A DNA stretch of 64,000 nt from Alviniconcha marisindica (Eukaryota > Mollusca > Gastropoda > Provannidae). The position numbers and the translations under genes were made by a program. Position 1 is the stretch's first letter, and each line of letters opens with the position of its first letter. The DNA lies in NCBI GenBank assembly GCA_018857735.1, contig JABMCL010000020.1, positions 1,658,332 through 1,722,331 of the forward strand, read 5' to 3'. The notes beneath the pieces are model-generated. The model was not told the origin of the DNA and ran no database searches. It saw only the letters and a program-made list of their open reading frames with translations. This document shows positions 63,103-64,000 of this stretch, one piece after another.

Positions 63103-63543
63103 ATGTGTTCAGACATTGTTGAAGGAAAAGGAGGATCTGGCGCCGACTTGAGCCTGATGTTGTTGCCGATCCTCGCTAAAAGCTTTCTCTTGTACAGACA
63201 GACAAAACCGGTGTATTCCAGACAGTACTCCCAGTTCCATATATCTGAAGGTAATGGGGAAGAGACAATTTTCCTCGGCCATTCTATCCTATTTCAATTA
63301 CGGATGCTCTTCGTCCGTAGCTGCTTCTGGTACGAACAAGAACAGCAAATTGAATTTCTAATCGACAACCAGACGACCATGTTTATCATGCACGATCACA
63401 AAATACAGCCCACACATTTGCCAGTGTTCTTCCATCGAGGCACCGACTGCTGCGTAGTCAGAGAAGTAATGTTGCGACTTCATCTCTTTTTCATCTGGTG
63501 CTGGACAAGCGTACAGACTGCCAAATACCGTATTTACAGATAA
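63103..63543 (+). CDS. Open reading frame of 146 codons, unrecognised
   Basis: An ATG-to-TAA frame with normal amino-acid composition, unlike the repeat-driven ORFs elsewhere. It has hydrophobic stretches (MLLPILAKSFLLY, and LRLHLFFIWCW near the end), six Cys and four or more His, but no motif I know. The other strand is open for 84 codons over its second half. It could be a decayed mobile-element gene, an exon read beyond its bounds, or chance. Nothing around it helps. Confidence 0.15.
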   Translation: MCSDIVEGKGGSGADLSLMLLPILAKSFLLYRQTKPVYSRQYSQFHISEGNGEETIFLGHSILFQLRMLFVRSCFWYEQEQQIEFLIDNQTTMFIMHDHKIQPTHLPVFFHRGTDCCVVREVMLRLHLFFIWCWTSVQTAKYRIYR

Positions 63544-63704
63544 ATAGCCAGTGCTGTTTGCAGTTTTATTTCTGTTTTTTTTCGTATAGCGTTTAAGCTG
63601 CCTTAGCAAATCAGGCCATTTTGAGTAAAATATTGAAACAATATGACACAGCGCAATTTACACAGGCAAACAGATTATTTCTCCTCCGTCCACTTCCCAC
63701 TTTC

Positions 63705-63772
63705 TTCCCGTCCCTAATAAGCCGTACGGTTTCTGTGGACGTTAAGCACCATGTTTACTTACTTACTTACCA
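63705..63772 (+). mobile_element. SINE tail fragment, family A
   Basis: GTCCCTAATAAGCCGTACGG, TTTCTGTGGACGTTAAGCAC and CATGTTTACTTACTTACTTAC-type ending (four TTAC units). Confidence 0.88.
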
Positions 63773-63846
63773 CTTTCTACCATTCAGCTTATGTCTATAT
63801 GCCGCAGACTCCCCGAGGACTTGAAGAACATGTGATTCACGGTGTA

Positions 63847-63883
63847 GCAAGTCTGTCTGTCTGTCTGTCTGTCTGTTTGTTTG

Positions 63884-63938
<55 letters not shown>
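63847..63938 (+). repeat. TCTG and CT microsatellites
   Basis: Five TCTG units, TTTG units, then about 25 CT units. Confidence 0.95.
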
Positions 63939-63940
<2 letters not shown>

Positions 63941-64000
63941 TACATGCATGCGCGCATAACAGTAACAGTATCTTAGTGTTTGCCAGAAGTGGGGAAAGGG

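Overview
This is a eukaryotic nuclear genome window, most likely from a mollusc or another lophotrochozoan invertebrate. The reasons are long introns, very abundant micro- and minisatellites, tRNA-derived SINEs with a tail I associate with molluscan genomes, and an AMPK gamma protein of animal type. The species assignment is inference. No bacterial, viral or organellar genes were recognised.

Layout. At 1-1796 on the + strand are the last two coding exons (phase-matched) of an unrecognised, disordered Ser/Pro-rich protein, with a 3' UTR running to a poly(A) signal at 3707. A short intergenic gap follows. From about 5.66 kb to at least 58.62 kb the - strand carries one gene, the gamma (nucleotide-sensing) subunit of AMP-activated protein kinase. 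Twelve exons can be read directly. All splice sites are GT-AG, every junction is in phase, and together they give 327 codons plus a stop, the usual length of a short gamma isoform. All four CBS repeats are present, with the nucleotide-binding Asp/Arg/Asp/Asp set intact. A thirteenth, alternative first exon at 41857-41983 would give an isoform with a hydrophobic, basic N-terminus. An open, coding-like block at 16.95-17.68 kb, in the intron that splits CBS4, may be an unannotated cassette exon.

The introns are dominated by tandem repeats. At least two arrays were seeded by splice junctions of this gene: a 48/50-bp array made of intron acceptor plus exon start (13.86-14.17 kb), and a roughly 150-bp array made of exon end plus intron donor (36.72-37.48 kb). 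A third, of 31 bp, abuts the acceptor of exon 11. The 5' part of the gene (about 42-58 kb) is visibly richer in CpG than the 3' part. It holds several copies of three short retroelement families that share a 3' tail with a variable stem-loop, a palindrome-rich foldback element flanked by direct repeats (47.86-48.20 kb), and an 11-unit array of about 98 bp. Upstream of the first recognised coding exon, 58.6-64 kb holds a 30-bp satellite, a possible untranslated first exon near 61.2 kb beside a perfect inverted repeat with E2F-like sites, long GT/AC microsatellites and one 146-codon ORF of unknown meaning.

Function. The only gene with a clear role is the AMPK gamma subunit. It would form the heterotrimer with the catalytic alpha and scaffold beta subunits and report the AMP/ADP/ATP ratio. 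The repeat-laden splice junctions and the candidate alternative exons suggest that its isoform set is the part most worth testing with RNA data.
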